Positions 14,572 to 22,204 of a DNA stretch of 33,031 bases are shown one piece after another (within the stretch, counting starts at the first letter, position 1; every line of letters begins with the position of its first letter). This DNA comes from Microbispora catharanthi (GTDB lineage Bacteria > Actinomycetota > Actinomycetes > Streptosporangiales > Streptosporangiaceae): positions 1 through 33,031 of the forward strand of contig NZ_VDMA02000042.1 in the NCBI RefSeq assembly GCF_006334915.2, in the 5' to 3' direction. The notes under the pieces were generated by a model. It did no database searches and was not told the origin of the DNA. It saw only the letters and a program-made list of their open reading frames with translations. The translations under genes and the position numbers were made by a program.

Positions 14572-16433
14572 ACAGGCTCCTCCGGCTCCGGCTCCGGCTC
14601 GGGCTCGGGGGGCGCGAGGGCGGCCCTCCGGATCTCCTCGAACTCTCCCAGCGTCGTCTTGGGGAAGGTGAGTATCGCCGGATTCGCGTCGGCGAGGCGC
14701 ACCTGGCGGCCCTCCGCCGTCGAGTAGGTGATGATCACGGAGGTCGTGGGGAGCTGCTGGAGCTGGTGCGGCTCGACCAGGAACTCCCGCGACCGCTGCA
14801 GGACCCCGTCGGCGACCGTGGGCGCGCGCCGTCCCCACTCGGTCGACTCGGTGATGTCCTCCCGCAGGTCGCCCTCGCTCATGTCCTCCCCCTCCGTACG
14901 GCTCTCGCCGACGGTGGAGGTGTAGAAGCCGCTCGGGCCGTTGACCGCCGAGCTGAACGTCTCGGTGAGCTGGGCGAGCTCCAGGCGGTGCTCGGTGCCG
15001 ACGTGCTCGCTGGCCACCCGGGCGTCCTCGGCGTTGCCCAGGCGCATGAACGCGACCGCCGCGTGTCCCCGGCCGAGGCGCTCCCGCACGGTCGGGGTGA
15101 GGCTGCGATAGGTCAGCACGAGCCCGGTGCGCGAGGTCTCGCAGGCGTCCATGAGCCGGTCGAGCACGTCGCCGCGCAGCTTGTCCGCGCCCGCCACGAT
15201 GATCGTGTGATACCAGGGCCGCTCACTGGCCGGCGACTGGCGCAGGATGTGCGTGAGCGCGGTCGCGACGTAGGTCCCGAGCACCCGGTTGCCGAAGACC
15301 CCCGCCTGCCGGTCCATGCTGACGACCCGCAGCCGCGCGGGCGGCAGCTGTACGGCCTGCGAGCCCAGCGTCTCCAGCTTGCGCAGCTGCGATTCCATCG
15401 CCCAGGCCCGCTCGATGACCACCCGGTCGGCCACGCCCCGGCCGAACAGCGTGCCGATGCGTTCGAGCTGCGACGCCGTGAGCAGGCCGCCCTTCATGTC
15501 GTCGCGCGGGTCGCCCACCTGTGCGAGTGCCCGCAGGGCGGCGGTGACCTGGCTGATCGTCGCGTTCTCGCCCAGGACCTCGAGCACGCGCTCCAGGATC
15601 GCGTTGTCGAAGCCGATGTCCCTGCTGGTCTCCTCGCTGACGCTCACCACGTGGGCGAGCACGTCGGCGAACGCCTCGGGCTTGAGCGTCGCGCCCAGGT
15701 CGAGCCGGGGCAGGTCCACCGGGAGCACCCAGACGAGCGGGTCGTCCCCGCCCCTGCGCGCCAGCTCGATCAGGTCCTTGGCGATCGCGCCCTCCGACAG
15801 GTCGAGCACGGTCAGGTGGCCGCCGCTGTAGAGCCGGGTCGCGCCGATCAGCGTGACCAGCGCCGACCAGCCGGTCAGCGTGCCCCCGGCCACGTCGACC
15901 CGGTCGATGTCGTCGGGCACGGCCACGGCATACCAGGTGATCTGCCTGTCGAAGCGGTTCTTCTTCTCGGCCCAGTCGCGGTATTTCGCGGCGTGTTCCT
16001 CCTGAGCCGTGACGATCTCCCGCTGGCGGCGCTCCTGCTCCCGCAGCGCCTTGCGGCGGCGCTCGTCGAGCCGCTCGTTGACCGTACGGTCGCCCTGCCG
16101 GATGGCGTAGGTGCAGATGGCGGCCACGCCGCCCGCGGCGACCAGGCCCAGCATCACGAACGACCAGGTGAGCAGGCCGGTCACGCCGAGGACGAGGATC
16201 CCCGCGGCCACCACGGCCATGAAGGTACGGAAGATCCTGACGGGGCGGTTGAGCAGATCCTTCTGGAGCCGCTCCCGGTGGATCCACTCGGTGTCCACCG
16301 GAGGCTCGGTGACGTCCTCCCTGGCCGGTCGCTTGGGCGGCGGCCCGGGATCCGGGTACAGCAGCGCATACTGCCAGCCCAGGTAGATCCGATCCGCCTG
16401 CAACTGGGCATGCTCGGGGTGCGGGTCGCCCAC
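14505..16433 (-). CDS. Two-TM protein resembling a VirD4/TraG coupling protein without an ATPase motif
   Basis: 642 residues from a GTG start with GGAGGG 3 nt upstream. Two adjacent hydrophobic helices (about 70-89 and 91-109) are followed by a charged coiled coil (113-150, RLDERRRKALREQERRQREI) and a long soluble domain. The order of segments, such as LTVLDLSEGAIAKDLIELA, FDNAILERVLEVLG, then WYHTIIVAGADKLRGDVLDRLMDACE and TGLVLTYRSL near residue 460, recalls the fold of type IV coupling ATPases, but no Walker A lysine is seen. The C-terminus is a PEPEPEPEPEEP-rich tail ending RLDWRKRS. I infer a membrane platform that works with the HerA-like ATPase encoded downstream. The resemblance is by eye and could be wrong. 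It is divergently arranged with the secreted-domain operon starting at 16578. Confidence 0.7.
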   Translation of the reverse strand: MGDPHPEHAQLQADRIYLGWQYALLYPDPGPPPKRPAREDVTEPPVDTEWIHRERLQKDLLNRPVRIFRTFMAVVAAGILVLGVTGLLTWSFVMLGLVAAGGVAAICTYAIRQGDRTVNERLDERRRKALREQERRQREIVTAQEEHAAKYRDWAEKKNRFDRQITWYAVAVPDDIDRVDVAGGTLTGWSALVTLIGATRLYSGGHLTVLDLSEGAIAKDLIELARRGGDDPLVWVLPVDLPRLDLGATLKPEAFADVLAHVVSVSEETSRDIGFDNAILERVLEVLGENATISQVTAALRALAQVGDPRDDMKGGLLTASQLERIGTLFGRGVADRVVIERAWAMESQLRKLETLGSQAVQLPPARLRVVSMDRQAGVFGNRVLGTYVATALTHILRQSPASERPWYHTIIVAGADKLRGDVLDRLMDACETSRTGLVLTYRSLTPTVRERLGRGHAAVAFMRLGNAEDARVASEHVGTEHRLELAQLTETFSSAVNGPSGFYTSTVGESRTEGEDMSEGDLREDITESTEWGRRAPTVADGVLQRSREFLVEPHQLQQLPTTSVIITYSTAEGRQVRLADANPAILTFPKTTLGEFEEIRRAALAPPEPEPEPEPEEPVLPDVPPNLGPPPPRLDWRKRS

Positions 16434-16563
16434 GGGCCCTCCATGTCCGCCTCGGTCACAGCGTAGGAGCTGGAAGCCCTGTCAGGGCGGGCTTCTCGCC
16501 ATTCGGACGCATTTCCGCGCGGGGGTCGAACCATTGCGACCAATGGGGCAACTGTGGTCGTAC

Positions 16564-16569
16564 TACCAT
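16564..16569 (+). promoter_or_regulatory. Candidate -10 element for the 16578-18849 operon
   Basis: TACCAT followed by 8 nt and the ATG at 16578; no Shine-Dalgarno sequence lies before this ATG. The 145-bp divergent interval 16434-16577 must carry promoters for both directions. Confidence 0.4.
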
Positions 16570-16577
16570 CGCTTGCC

Positions 16578-17234
16578 ATGACGTCATCCCCCAATGGCGC
16601 CCGTCGACGACGCCCGGTCCTCGTCCCGGTCGCTCTCGCGCTGGCCGTGGTGGTCATCGGCGTCACGGCCGCCTTCGGCGGTCTCAAGGACGCCCCGGAC
16701 GCGCCCCCGCCGACGGTCTCGCCCGGGGACACGATCGACCAGGGGCAGTTCCGCACGCAGTTCATCAAGGCGATCGACATCACCGAGAAGGGCGACTTCG
16801 ACACAACGAAGCGCTATCTGGAGCTCGTCCTCAAGGTCACCAACATGGGCAAGGAGACCGCCTCGGTCGGCGTCATCCCGGACTCCGGGAAGTACTCGCC
16901 GTTCGGCTCCTTCGCCGGCTCTCTCCTGCGGACCCGTCCGGAGATCAAGACCAAGTACGGCCCCCAGGTCTCCGTGCTCAGCCTCGGTGTCGAGAGCCAC
17001 CAGCTGCATCCCGGAATCACCACCACGGTCGTGGTGAAGTACGAACTCGAGCCCACCGCGACCGCGCCCACGGAGATCAGCCTCGACGTGGGCTCGTTCG
17101 AATACGAGCAACTCGGACTGCTGAACCAGGGTCATGACTGGCAGCTCGTGGGCGAACGCAAGGACGACAAGGGCCCCTTCGAGCCCGAGGTGGCCGCCCA
17201 GATCACCCTTCCCGTACGGAAGGAGAGCAGCTGA
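16578..17234 (+). CDS. Single-TM exported protein with beta-rich domain (first of three)
   Basis: 218 residues. A short basic N-terminus (GARRRRP) precedes one hydrophobic helix (about 14-34), then a Pro-rich linker and a soluble domain predicted to be outside the membrane. The domain pattern, alternating strands around TKRYLELVLKVTNMGKETASV and TTTVVVKYELEP, resembles the immunoglobulin-like DUF4352 fold that holds accessory extracytoplasmic domains, but I cannot confirm the family. The ATG at 16578 was preferred to a GTG at 16554 because the TM segment is better placed and TACCAT lies 8 nt upstream. It overlaps the next gene by one base (TGATG). Function unknown. Confidence 0.75.
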   Translation: MTSSPNGARRRRPVLVPVALALAVVVIGVTAAFGGLKDAPDAPPPTVSPGDTIDQGQFRTQFIKAIDITEKGDFDTTKRYLELVLKVTNMGKETASVGVIPDSGKYSPFGSFAGSLLRTRPEIKTKYGPQVSVLSLGVESHQLHPGITTTVVVKYELEPTATAPTEISLDVGSFEYEQLGLLNQGHDWQLVGERKDDKGPFEPEVAAQITLPVRKESS

Positions 17235-17911
17235 TGGTGGTCACACAGACGGAGAGCCGTATCTCCCGTCGTGCGGCCCGCGCCAAGCCGCCGAGGCGCG
17301 GTGTGGGCCGGCGGATCGCCGCCGGAGCGGCCGGAATCGTGCTCGCGGCGGCAGCGGTCTACGCACAGCAGAACTTCTCGGTGTCCTTCGAGCAGCGCAC
17401 CTCCTACCTGACCTACAAGGGCCGGATCGGCGAGACGGTGGAGACCAAGCGCTTCACCGTGAAGGCCCTGTCGGTCGCGGCCGCCCGCACCGTGGACACC
17501 ACGGACTACTCCAACAAGGTGTCCAAGGTGGCCACGAGCAACCTGTTCCTTCTGGTCGACGTCTCGGCGACGAGCGCGCGCGAGCCCTTCAAACTGAGCA
17601 AACTCAGCCCCCCCGTCCTCCTGACTGCGGACGGCCGGCGCTACCAGCCGACGGACAAGGTCGACGACGCGCTGACGCTGTTCAACAAGTACATCCAGCC
17701 CGGGTTCTGGTCCAGTGGACTGCTCGTCTTCGAGGTGCCCAAAGACGCGGTGCCGGGCGCCGACCTCGTCTTCATCCCTCCCGTCAGCCCGCTGGTGAGC
17801 GACAACTACGCGCCCGAGGCGCAGATCGACCTCGGGCTGTCCGGTGCCGCCGCCGACCGGCTGACCTCACAGCCGGAGGACTACCACTCACTCGTGAGCA
17901 CGAGCCGATGA
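17234..17911 (+). CDS. Single-TM exported protein with beta-rich domain (second of three)
   Basis: 225 residues. A strongly basic N-terminus (RRAARAKPPRRGVGRR) leads into one hydrophobic helix (about 28-44, AAGAAGIVLAAAAVYA), after which the chain is outside the cell. The soluble part has strands such as TSNLFLLVDVSATSAREPF and WSSGLLVFEVPKDAVPGADLVF, the same general plan as the previous gene (conserved-hydrophobic strand, then a partner strand with a late VFEVP). GGAGAG... in GAAGGAGAGC upstream of the ATG supplies a ribosome-binding site. It overlaps its neighbours by 1 bp (5') and 4 bp (3'), so the three genes are translated as a unit. Function unknown. Confidence 0.75.
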   Translation: MVVTQTESRISRRAARAKPPRRGVGRRIAAGAAGIVLAAAAVYAQQNFSVSFEQRTSYLTYKGRIGETVETKRFTVKALSVAAARTVDTTDYSNKVSKVATSNLFLLVDVSATSAREPFKLSKLSPPVLLTADGRRYQPTDKVDDALTLFNKYIQPGFWSSGLLVFEVPKDAVPGADLVFIPPVSPLVSDNYAPEAQIDLGLSGAAADRLTSQPEDYHSLVSTSR

Positions 17912-18849
17912 CCGAGACCCCCATGGACGGAACCCCGCCGAGGAACGGCCCGGACGCCCGCGACTGGTTCGCTCCCCCGGCCGAGCAGCCCTCCGACATC
18001 ACCTACAGCGGCGCACTTCCCCCGCCCATACCGACGGCGCCGCCCTCCGTGCCCATCCCCGGCACGCTGAAGCCGCCGACGGACCTGCGCGTGTGGCCGC
18101 CTCCGGAGCCCGAAGGGGAGGACAGGTCCACGCAGCCCTTCCCCGCGCTGCGGACGAACCGGCAGCCGCCTCCCGCGGCGCTCGCGCCCGCTCCCCCCTC
18201 CCCGGAGGCGCCCGCGGAGCCGCCCGTGGAGCCATCCGCCGAGGCGCCCGCGGTGTCCGCAGTGCCCACGCGGCCCACAGTGCCCACGCGGCGTAGGGGC
18301 CTGCTGGTGGGGGGCACCGTGCTGTCCGTCGTGCTCGCCGTCGGCGCCCCCACGCTGTTCGGCTACCAGGCCTACAAGTACGGCCGCCCCGACGACATCG
18401 TCCACGTCGTGGAGCCCGGCCAGGCGGGGGTCTGGCAGCACGTGTCGTGGCGGGCCACCGTGGAGAAGATCAAGGATCCCACCGGCAAGCCGGAGCGATC
18501 CGACCGCCAGTGGTTGAAGATCTCGGCGACCAGGACCGCGCTCGACGCCGAGGGCGCCATTCGTCACGGAGAGCCGGCGGAGGTCAAGTTCACCGACCGG
18601 ACCGGGCGCACGTGGCAGGTGGAGATGGTGAACAACGAGACCCCACCCGACGTCAAGGACAACAAGATCGGCACGCCGTACCGGCTGGAGATGATGGGCG
18701 TGGTCCCGCCCTCCGTGGCCGACCAAGTCGAGGTCGTCCTGCGGCCGAGCACTTACCGAGACGTGCCCGATCAGTCCGCCAAGGACTTCGTGAAGGCCGC
18801 CTTCACCTCGCCGGAGAGGGACGATCAGGTTCTGCGGTTCCGCCGGTGA
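17908..18849 (+). CDS. Pro-rich cytoplasmic N-terminus, one TM, exported domain (third of three)
   Basis: 313 residues. Residues 1-130 are low complexity, rich in Pro, Ala and Glu (PPPIPTAPPSVPIPG; PSPEAPAEPPVEPSAEAPA) and likely disordered in the cytoplasm. A basic TRRRG stop precedes one hydrophobic helix (about 131-152, LLVGGTVLSVVLAVGAPTLFG). The C-terminal 150 residues are an extracytoplasmic beta-type domain (VWQHVSWRATVEKI, WLKISATRTALDAEG, AEVKFTDRTGRTWQVEM). The start ATGA overlaps the previous stop. Its 3' end overlaps the convergent membrane gene by 47 bp. A long cytoplasmic tail on an exported domain suits a link between the ATPase side and the outside, but that is inference. Confidence 0.75.
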   Translation: MTETPMDGTPPRNGPDARDWFAPPAEQPSDITYSGALPPPIPTAPPSVPIPGTLKPPTDLRVWPPPEPEGEDRSTQPFPALRTNRQPPPAALAPAPPSPEAPAEPPVEPSAEAPAVSAVPTRPTVPTRRRGLLVGGTVLSVVLAVGAPTLFGYQAYKYGRPDDIVHVVEPGQAGVWQHVSWRATVEKIKDPTGKPERSDRQWLKISATRTALDAEGAIRHGEPAEVKFTDRTGRTWQVEMVNNETPPDVKDNKIGTPYRLEMMGVVPPSVADQVEVVLRPSTYRDVPDQSAKDFVKAAFTSPERDDQVLRFRR

Positions 18850-20158
18850 CCGGTGCTCCGCCGTTCGCCCTCACCCGCGCTCGCGTCGAGGCCAGGTCGA
18901 ACGTGGCGGCGATCAGACACATCGTCATCAGGGTCACGACCAGGTCCACCACGTAGACGACCGGTTCACCGGTCGCGAACCACAGGTATGGTTCCTCGCT
19001 CGCGGTGAGATAGCGGCCGGCTCTCAGGAGATAGTCGCCGCCGATGTGCAGGCCGACGTAGCAGAGGGCGAACAGCCCGAACAGCGGGGCGCCCCCGCGC
19101 GCCGTCAGACGCAGGGAGTTCAGCAGCGGGATCCATCGAGCGGTCCAGCCGGCGCTCAGCTTCGCGAGGGCGAGACGCGTCCAGTTGTGAGTGCGCTCCA
19201 GGTGGACCGCCGCCTGCTCCAGACGCGTCCCCCTGATCGTGGTCCGGGTGTCCTCCGCGTAGGCGCCGTAGACGAGGATGCCGATCGTCAGCCACGTGAG
19301 CGGGATGGCGAGGGCGTCGATGACGTGCGGCCAGACGTCGCCCAGCCACTCCGAGACCTGCTTCCACCCCGGGACGCCGTCCTCGGCACTGGCCGCGAAG
19401 TCGTGCCAGGCGGTGACGGCGGACCGGTGGCCGATCCAGTCGGAGCGCGCCCCCACTGCGGCGGCGATCGCGTTGAGCCCGTAGAACGCGAACGCGAGCT
19501 CCCCGAACGTGGCGAGCATGCCGGAGAAGCGGCCCTCGCCCGCTTCGTGGCGGCGGCCGAAGTACCACTTGACCGCGTAGGCGACGGCCATCGTCGCCAG
19601 GGAGACCTTCGGGTCGAGACTGATGAGCCCGCGCATCACTCCGCTGTCGTCGCCGCTGCCGGCGTCGAGGATGTACCGGTCCGGCTGCCGCATCACGTCG
19701 ATGCCCGAGAACTCGCGTGCGTCGTCGGCGACGAAACCCCAGGTCATGTAAATGCCGGCGAAGACGAGCGCGGTCCGGTTGAGAGCGTTCAGCAGGCTCT
19801 CCTTGGCCTCGCCACCGGCGCGCCGGGCCTGGGTCTCCAGCAGCGCCTCGCGGATGACGTACAGCATGCCCACGGTCGTGGCGAGCGACGTCATCACGAC
19901 GAGCGTGAAGAGGAACATCACCACGACGAGGCGGGCCTGATACCACGAGCCGTGCGAGATGGTCGCGGCCAGCAGGAGCAGCGCCCAGCGGACCAGCCGT
20001 CCGGCGGAGAACCAGAGGATCAGCGGGAGGGCGCATTTGGCGAGGATCCGCAGGGCGTTCAGCGGCAGCGCGTATGGCGACAGTCTCCAGGAGGCCCGGC
20101 GCGGCGCGGCATCCTGGCGGGGGGCGGCAAGTGCGGACGTTCCGGACACCTGCCGCAT
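18803..20158 (-). CDS. Polytopic membrane protein of unknown function
   Basis: 451 residues with several hydrophobic stretches, visible at about 37-66 (LAKCALPLILWF, LVRWALLLLAA), 76-104 (ARLVVVMFLFTLVVMTSLATTVGMLYVI), 132-146, 196-204, 225-245, 292-312, 370-388 and 410-432, so six to eight membrane helices are likely. No transporter or enzyme motif is recognised. It converges on the third exported-protein gene, overlapping its 3' end by 47 bp, which suggests a close evolutionary association with that cluster. A purine-rich GGGAGGAG lies 13 nt before the ATG at 20158. Confidence 0.75.
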   Translation of the reverse strand: MRQVSGTSALAAPRQDAAPRRASWRLSPYALPLNALRILAKCALPLILWFSAGRLVRWALLLLAATISHGSWYQARLVVVMFLFTLVVMTSLATTVGMLYVIREALLETQARRAGGEAKESLLNALNRTALVFAGIYMTWGFVADDAREFSGIDVMRQPDRYILDAGSGDDSGVMRGLISLDPKVSLATMAVAYAVKWYFGRRHEAGEGRFSGMLATFGELAFAFYGLNAIAAAVGARSDWIGHRSAVTAWHDFAASAEDGVPGWKQVSEWLGDVWPHVIDALAIPLTWLTIGILVYGAYAEDTRTTIRGTRLEQAAVHLERTHNWTRLALAKLSAGWTARWIPLLNSLRLTARGGAPLFGLFALCYVGLHIGGDYLLRAGRYLTASEEPYLWFATGEPVVYVVDLVVTLMTMCLIAATFDLASTRARVRANGGAPVTGGTAEPDRPSPAR

Positions 20159-20314
20159 GCTATCGGCTCTCGCTCCTCCCTACGGCGCGATGAGCTCGAC
20201 CCAAATCTTTCCCGCCCGAAAGCGTCTCTTCGCGACCATCTTGCTCGTCGCGTGACAAGGCCATGATCTCGTCGGTCGCCATGGAGGTCGTCGCAGTCCC
20301 CAACAGCCGGAGAA

Positions 20315-20335
20315 CGACCCGTCGCCCACGGGTCG
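20315..20335 (-). terminator. Candidate terminator hairpin downstream of the toxin-antitoxin pair
   Basis: CGACCCGT (20315-20322) and ACGGGTCG (20328-20335) form a perfect 8-bp stem with a 5-nt loop in the 245-bp gap 20159-20403. On the minus strand it is followed by TTCT only. Nothing else recognisable is seen in the gap. Confidence 0.45.
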
Positions 20336-20403
20336 CCCCCTCGCGGAGGCCGGCAGGTTCGCATGTCACCGTTCGCTCACCTCCCTGACGAGTCTTGCAC
20401 CGA

Positions 20404-20682
20404 TCAGGCCACGTGAAGCCATGCGCGCAGTGCTCGGCGAATGACTTCGCTGGCACTGGTTTGATCGCGCTTGGCCCGTGTGATCAATGCAGAGCGCAAC
20501 TCGGGATCCAGCCTCACCGGAACCACATCGGCAGGCGCGGAACCAATGGGACGCCTGCCTCCCCGACGACGAAGAGTCTCCACGTCGTATCCCTCTTCGG
20601 CTTCTTCCGCCAGTGCGGCTATGAGTTCGTCCGTTACCGGCACGCCACTCGAGGTCGGAACGTCTCCGTCCATCCTAGACAT
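20404..20682 (-). CDS. Ribbon-helix-helix (CopG/MetJ-type) antitoxin
   Basis: 92 residues. The C-terminal half is a ribbon-helix-helix DNA-binding domain: a basic strand VVPVRLDPELRSALITRAKRDQ, then SASEVIRRALRAWL. The N-terminal half (ELIAALAEEAEEGYDVETL) is acidic and likely the part that neutralises the toxin. The ATG at 20682 lies inside the toxin stop region (8-bp overlap) and has AGGAGG 5 nt upstream. The toxin gene comes first, the reverse of many classical pairs but common for this family. It should repress its own operon. Confidence 0.85.
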   Translation of the reverse strand: MSRMDGDVPTSSGVPVTDELIAALAEEAEEGYDVETLRRRGGRRPIGSAPADVVPVRLDPELRSALITRAKRDQTSASEVIRRALRAWLHVA

Positions 20683-20947
20683 GCTCCCTCCTCGATCCCC
20701 CTCGCAAGAGATCCCGGTACTTGCGCCTCATAGGCATCGCATGTATGGCCAACTCCCGGCCGTCGTCAAGGTAAAGCACGATAGTTTCCAGTAGGTTCCC
20801 TGCACGGTCCGGACCGAGTCGCAGCTCTCGCCGCGGCCCCTCTTCATCCTCGTGAGCGAGGGGATAGGCAATGAGGAACCCCCTTGTCGCGTGAACGACG
20901 TCCTCGTGGGCGATGCCGTGCTTGAGCGCGGCCTTGTGCACCTCCAC
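20675..20947 (-). CDS. Small toxin-like protein of the RHH-paired family
   Basis: 90 residues from a GTG start. The pattern KHGIAHEDVVHA, then LRLGPDRAGNLLETIVLYLDDGRELAIHAMPMRRKY matches a small actinobacterial family found beside ribbon-helix-helix antitoxins; the shape (helix-turn-helix opening, then three strands with an IHAM-x-x-R end) is like BrnT or DUF4258 RNase-type toxins. Family resemblance is from memory. Catalytic residues cannot be named with certainty; the histidines and the terminal RRKY are candidates. Lower GC than the neighbours in the upstream region hints at acquisition. Confidence 0.75.
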   Translation of the reverse strand: MEVHKAALKHGIAHEDVVHATRGFLIAYPLAHEDEEGPRRELRLGPDRAGNLLETIVLYLDDGRELAIHAMPMRRKYRDLLRGGSRREHV

Positions 20948-20954
20948 GGTAGCA

Positions 20955-20981
20955 AACGTAATACGAAACGTTCAGTAACGT
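20955..20981. promoter_or_regulatory. Phased AACGT repeats: candidate operator for the toxin-antitoxin operon
   Basis: Three copies of AACGT on the plus strand start at 20955, 20967 and 20977, that is 12 and 10 bp apart, about one helical turn. They lie just upstream of the toxin start in an AT-rich patch. Ribbon-helix-helix repressors bind short repeated half-sites on one face of DNA, so autoregulation is plausible. Confidence 0.5.
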
Positions 20982-21012
20982 AGGGTAAACGAGCTATTAC
21001 CCTCTACACACA

Positions 21013-21047
21013 GAAGGCCGGGGCGTTCGCGGAACGCACCGGCCTTC
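21013..21047 (-). terminator. Strong hairpin ending the sulfur operon
   Basis: GAAGGCCGG (21013-21021) pairs with CCGGCCTTC (21039-21047), with an inner GCGTTC / GAACGC stem, 15 bp below the stop of the DUF1416 gene. There is no long T-run, as usual in high-GC actinobacteria. It also faces the toxin promoter region. Confidence 0.7.
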
Positions 21048-21062
21048 GGTAAAGCGAGTGGA

Positions 21063-21365
21063 TCAGACGGTGACCGAGAGCTGGGCGACCTCGCCGAGCT
21101 TGGCCTCGACGGGGACGTCCTTGGTGACGCCGCCGCCGGCGATGATGCGGACGGTCCACTGGCCGGGCGCGGCGAAGAAGCGGAAGACGCCCTCGTCGGA
21201 GACGACGACCTCGCCGGTGAACTCGCCGCTGTGGTCCAGCAGGCGGGCGTACGCCGTGCCGGCGCCGGTGACGACGCCCTGGATCACGGCCTGGTTGGAC
21301 AGGTCGATGCCGGCCGGCAACGCGACGGTCTGCTCAGGAGCAGCGCAACCCTGTGTGGTGGTCAT
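21063..21365 (-). CDS. DUF1416 protein (SseC-type), sulfur operon
   Basis: 100 residues, the usual size for DUF1416 proteins. Sequence pattern: MTTTQGCAAPEQTVALPAG, then VIQGVVTGAGTAYARLLDHSGEFTGEVVVSDEGVF with a beta-sandwich-like character and PGQWTVRIIAGGG. One cysteine (C7). In mycobacteria the homologue SseC is encoded beside the CysA-type thiosulfate sulfurtransferase; the biochemical role is not established. The ATG at 21365 shares one base with the sulfurtransferase stop (TGATG). Confidence 0.9.
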   Translation of the reverse strand: MTTTQGCAAPEQTVALPAGIDLSNQAVIQGVVTGAGTAYARLLDHSGEFTGEVVVSDEGVFRFFAAPGQWTVRIIAGGGVTKDVPVEAKLGEVAQLSVTV

Positions 21366-22204
21366 CAGCGGGCCTCCCCCAGCTCGATCGGCACGCCCAC
21401 GAGCGAGCCGTACTCGGTCCACGAACCGTCGTAGTTCTTGACGTTGGGCTGGTCGAGCAGCTCGTGCAGCACGAACCAGGTGTGCGCGGAGCGCTCGCCG
21501 ATGCGGCAGTAGGCGATGGTGTCCTTGGAGAGGTCCACGCCGGCTCCCGAGTAGAGCTCGCGGAGCTCGTCGTCGGAGCGGAAGGTGCCGTCGTCGTTGG
21601 CCGCCTTCGACCACGGGATGTTGCGGGCGGTGGGCACGTGGCCGCCGCGCTGCGCCTGCTCCTGCGGCAGGTGGGCCGGGGCGAGCAGCTTGCCGGTGAA
21701 CTCGTCGGGCGAGCGGACGTCGACCAGGTTCTGCTTGCCGATCGCGGCGACGACGTCGTCACGGAAGGCGCGGATGTCGTTGTTGGGCTCCGTGGCCGCG
21801 TACTGGGTGGCCGGCCGCTCCACGACGTCCTTCACCAGCTCGCGGGACTCCAGCTCCCACTTCTTGCGCCCGCCGTCGAGCAGCTTGACGTTCTCGTGGC
21901 CGTAGACCTTGAAGTACCAGTAGGCGTAGGCGGCGAACCAGTTGTTGTTGCCGCCGTACAGGACGACGGTGTCGTCGTTGGCGATGCCGCGCGACGACAG
22001 CAGCGCCTCGAAACCGGCCTTGTCGACGAAGTCGCGGCGGACCGGGTCCTGCAGGTCGGTCCTCCAGTCGATCTTCACGGCACCGCGGATGTGACCCTTG
22101 TCGTAGGCGCTGGTGTCCTCGTCGACCTCGACGAGCACGACACCTGGCGTGTCGAGGTTGGCCTCGACCCAGTCGGCGTCCACCAGAACGGCGGAGCGGC
22201 TCAT
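21365..22204 (-). CDS. Thiosulfate sulfurtransferase, two-domain rhodanese (CysA2/SseA-type)
   Basis: 279 residues in two rhodanese domains. The active C-terminal domain has C233 in AYCRIGERSAHTWF, the loop CRIGERS characteristic of actinobacterial CysA2-type enzymes; the N-terminal domain lacks the cysteine (LYGGNNNWFAA), as expected. It transfers sulfane sulfur from thiosulfate to an acceptor such as cyanide or a thiol. It is the middle gene of the DUF4395-rhodanese-DUF1416 operon, overlapping the DUF4395 stop by 4 bp (ATGA). The upstream leader suggests that its level responds to cysteine supply. Confidence 0.93.
   Translation of the reverse strand: MSRSAVLVDADWVEANLDTPGVVLVEVDEDTSAYDKGHIRGAVKIDWRTDLQDPVRRDFVDKAGFEALLSSRGIANDDTVVLYGGNNNWFAAYAYWYFKVYGHENVKLLDGGRKKWELESRELVKDVVERPATQYAATEPNNDIRAFRDDVVAAIGKQNLVDVRSPDEFTGKLLAPAHLPQEQAQRGGHVPTARNIPWSKAANDDGTFRSDDELRELYSGAGVDLSKDTIAYCRIGERSAHTWFVLHELLDQPNVKNYDGSWTEYGSLVGVPIELGEAR

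Noticed and set aside
20159..20403. Additional small gene in the gap before the antitoxin
   Set aside because: Short frames here lack start signals and family patterns; only a terminator-like hairpin is supported.
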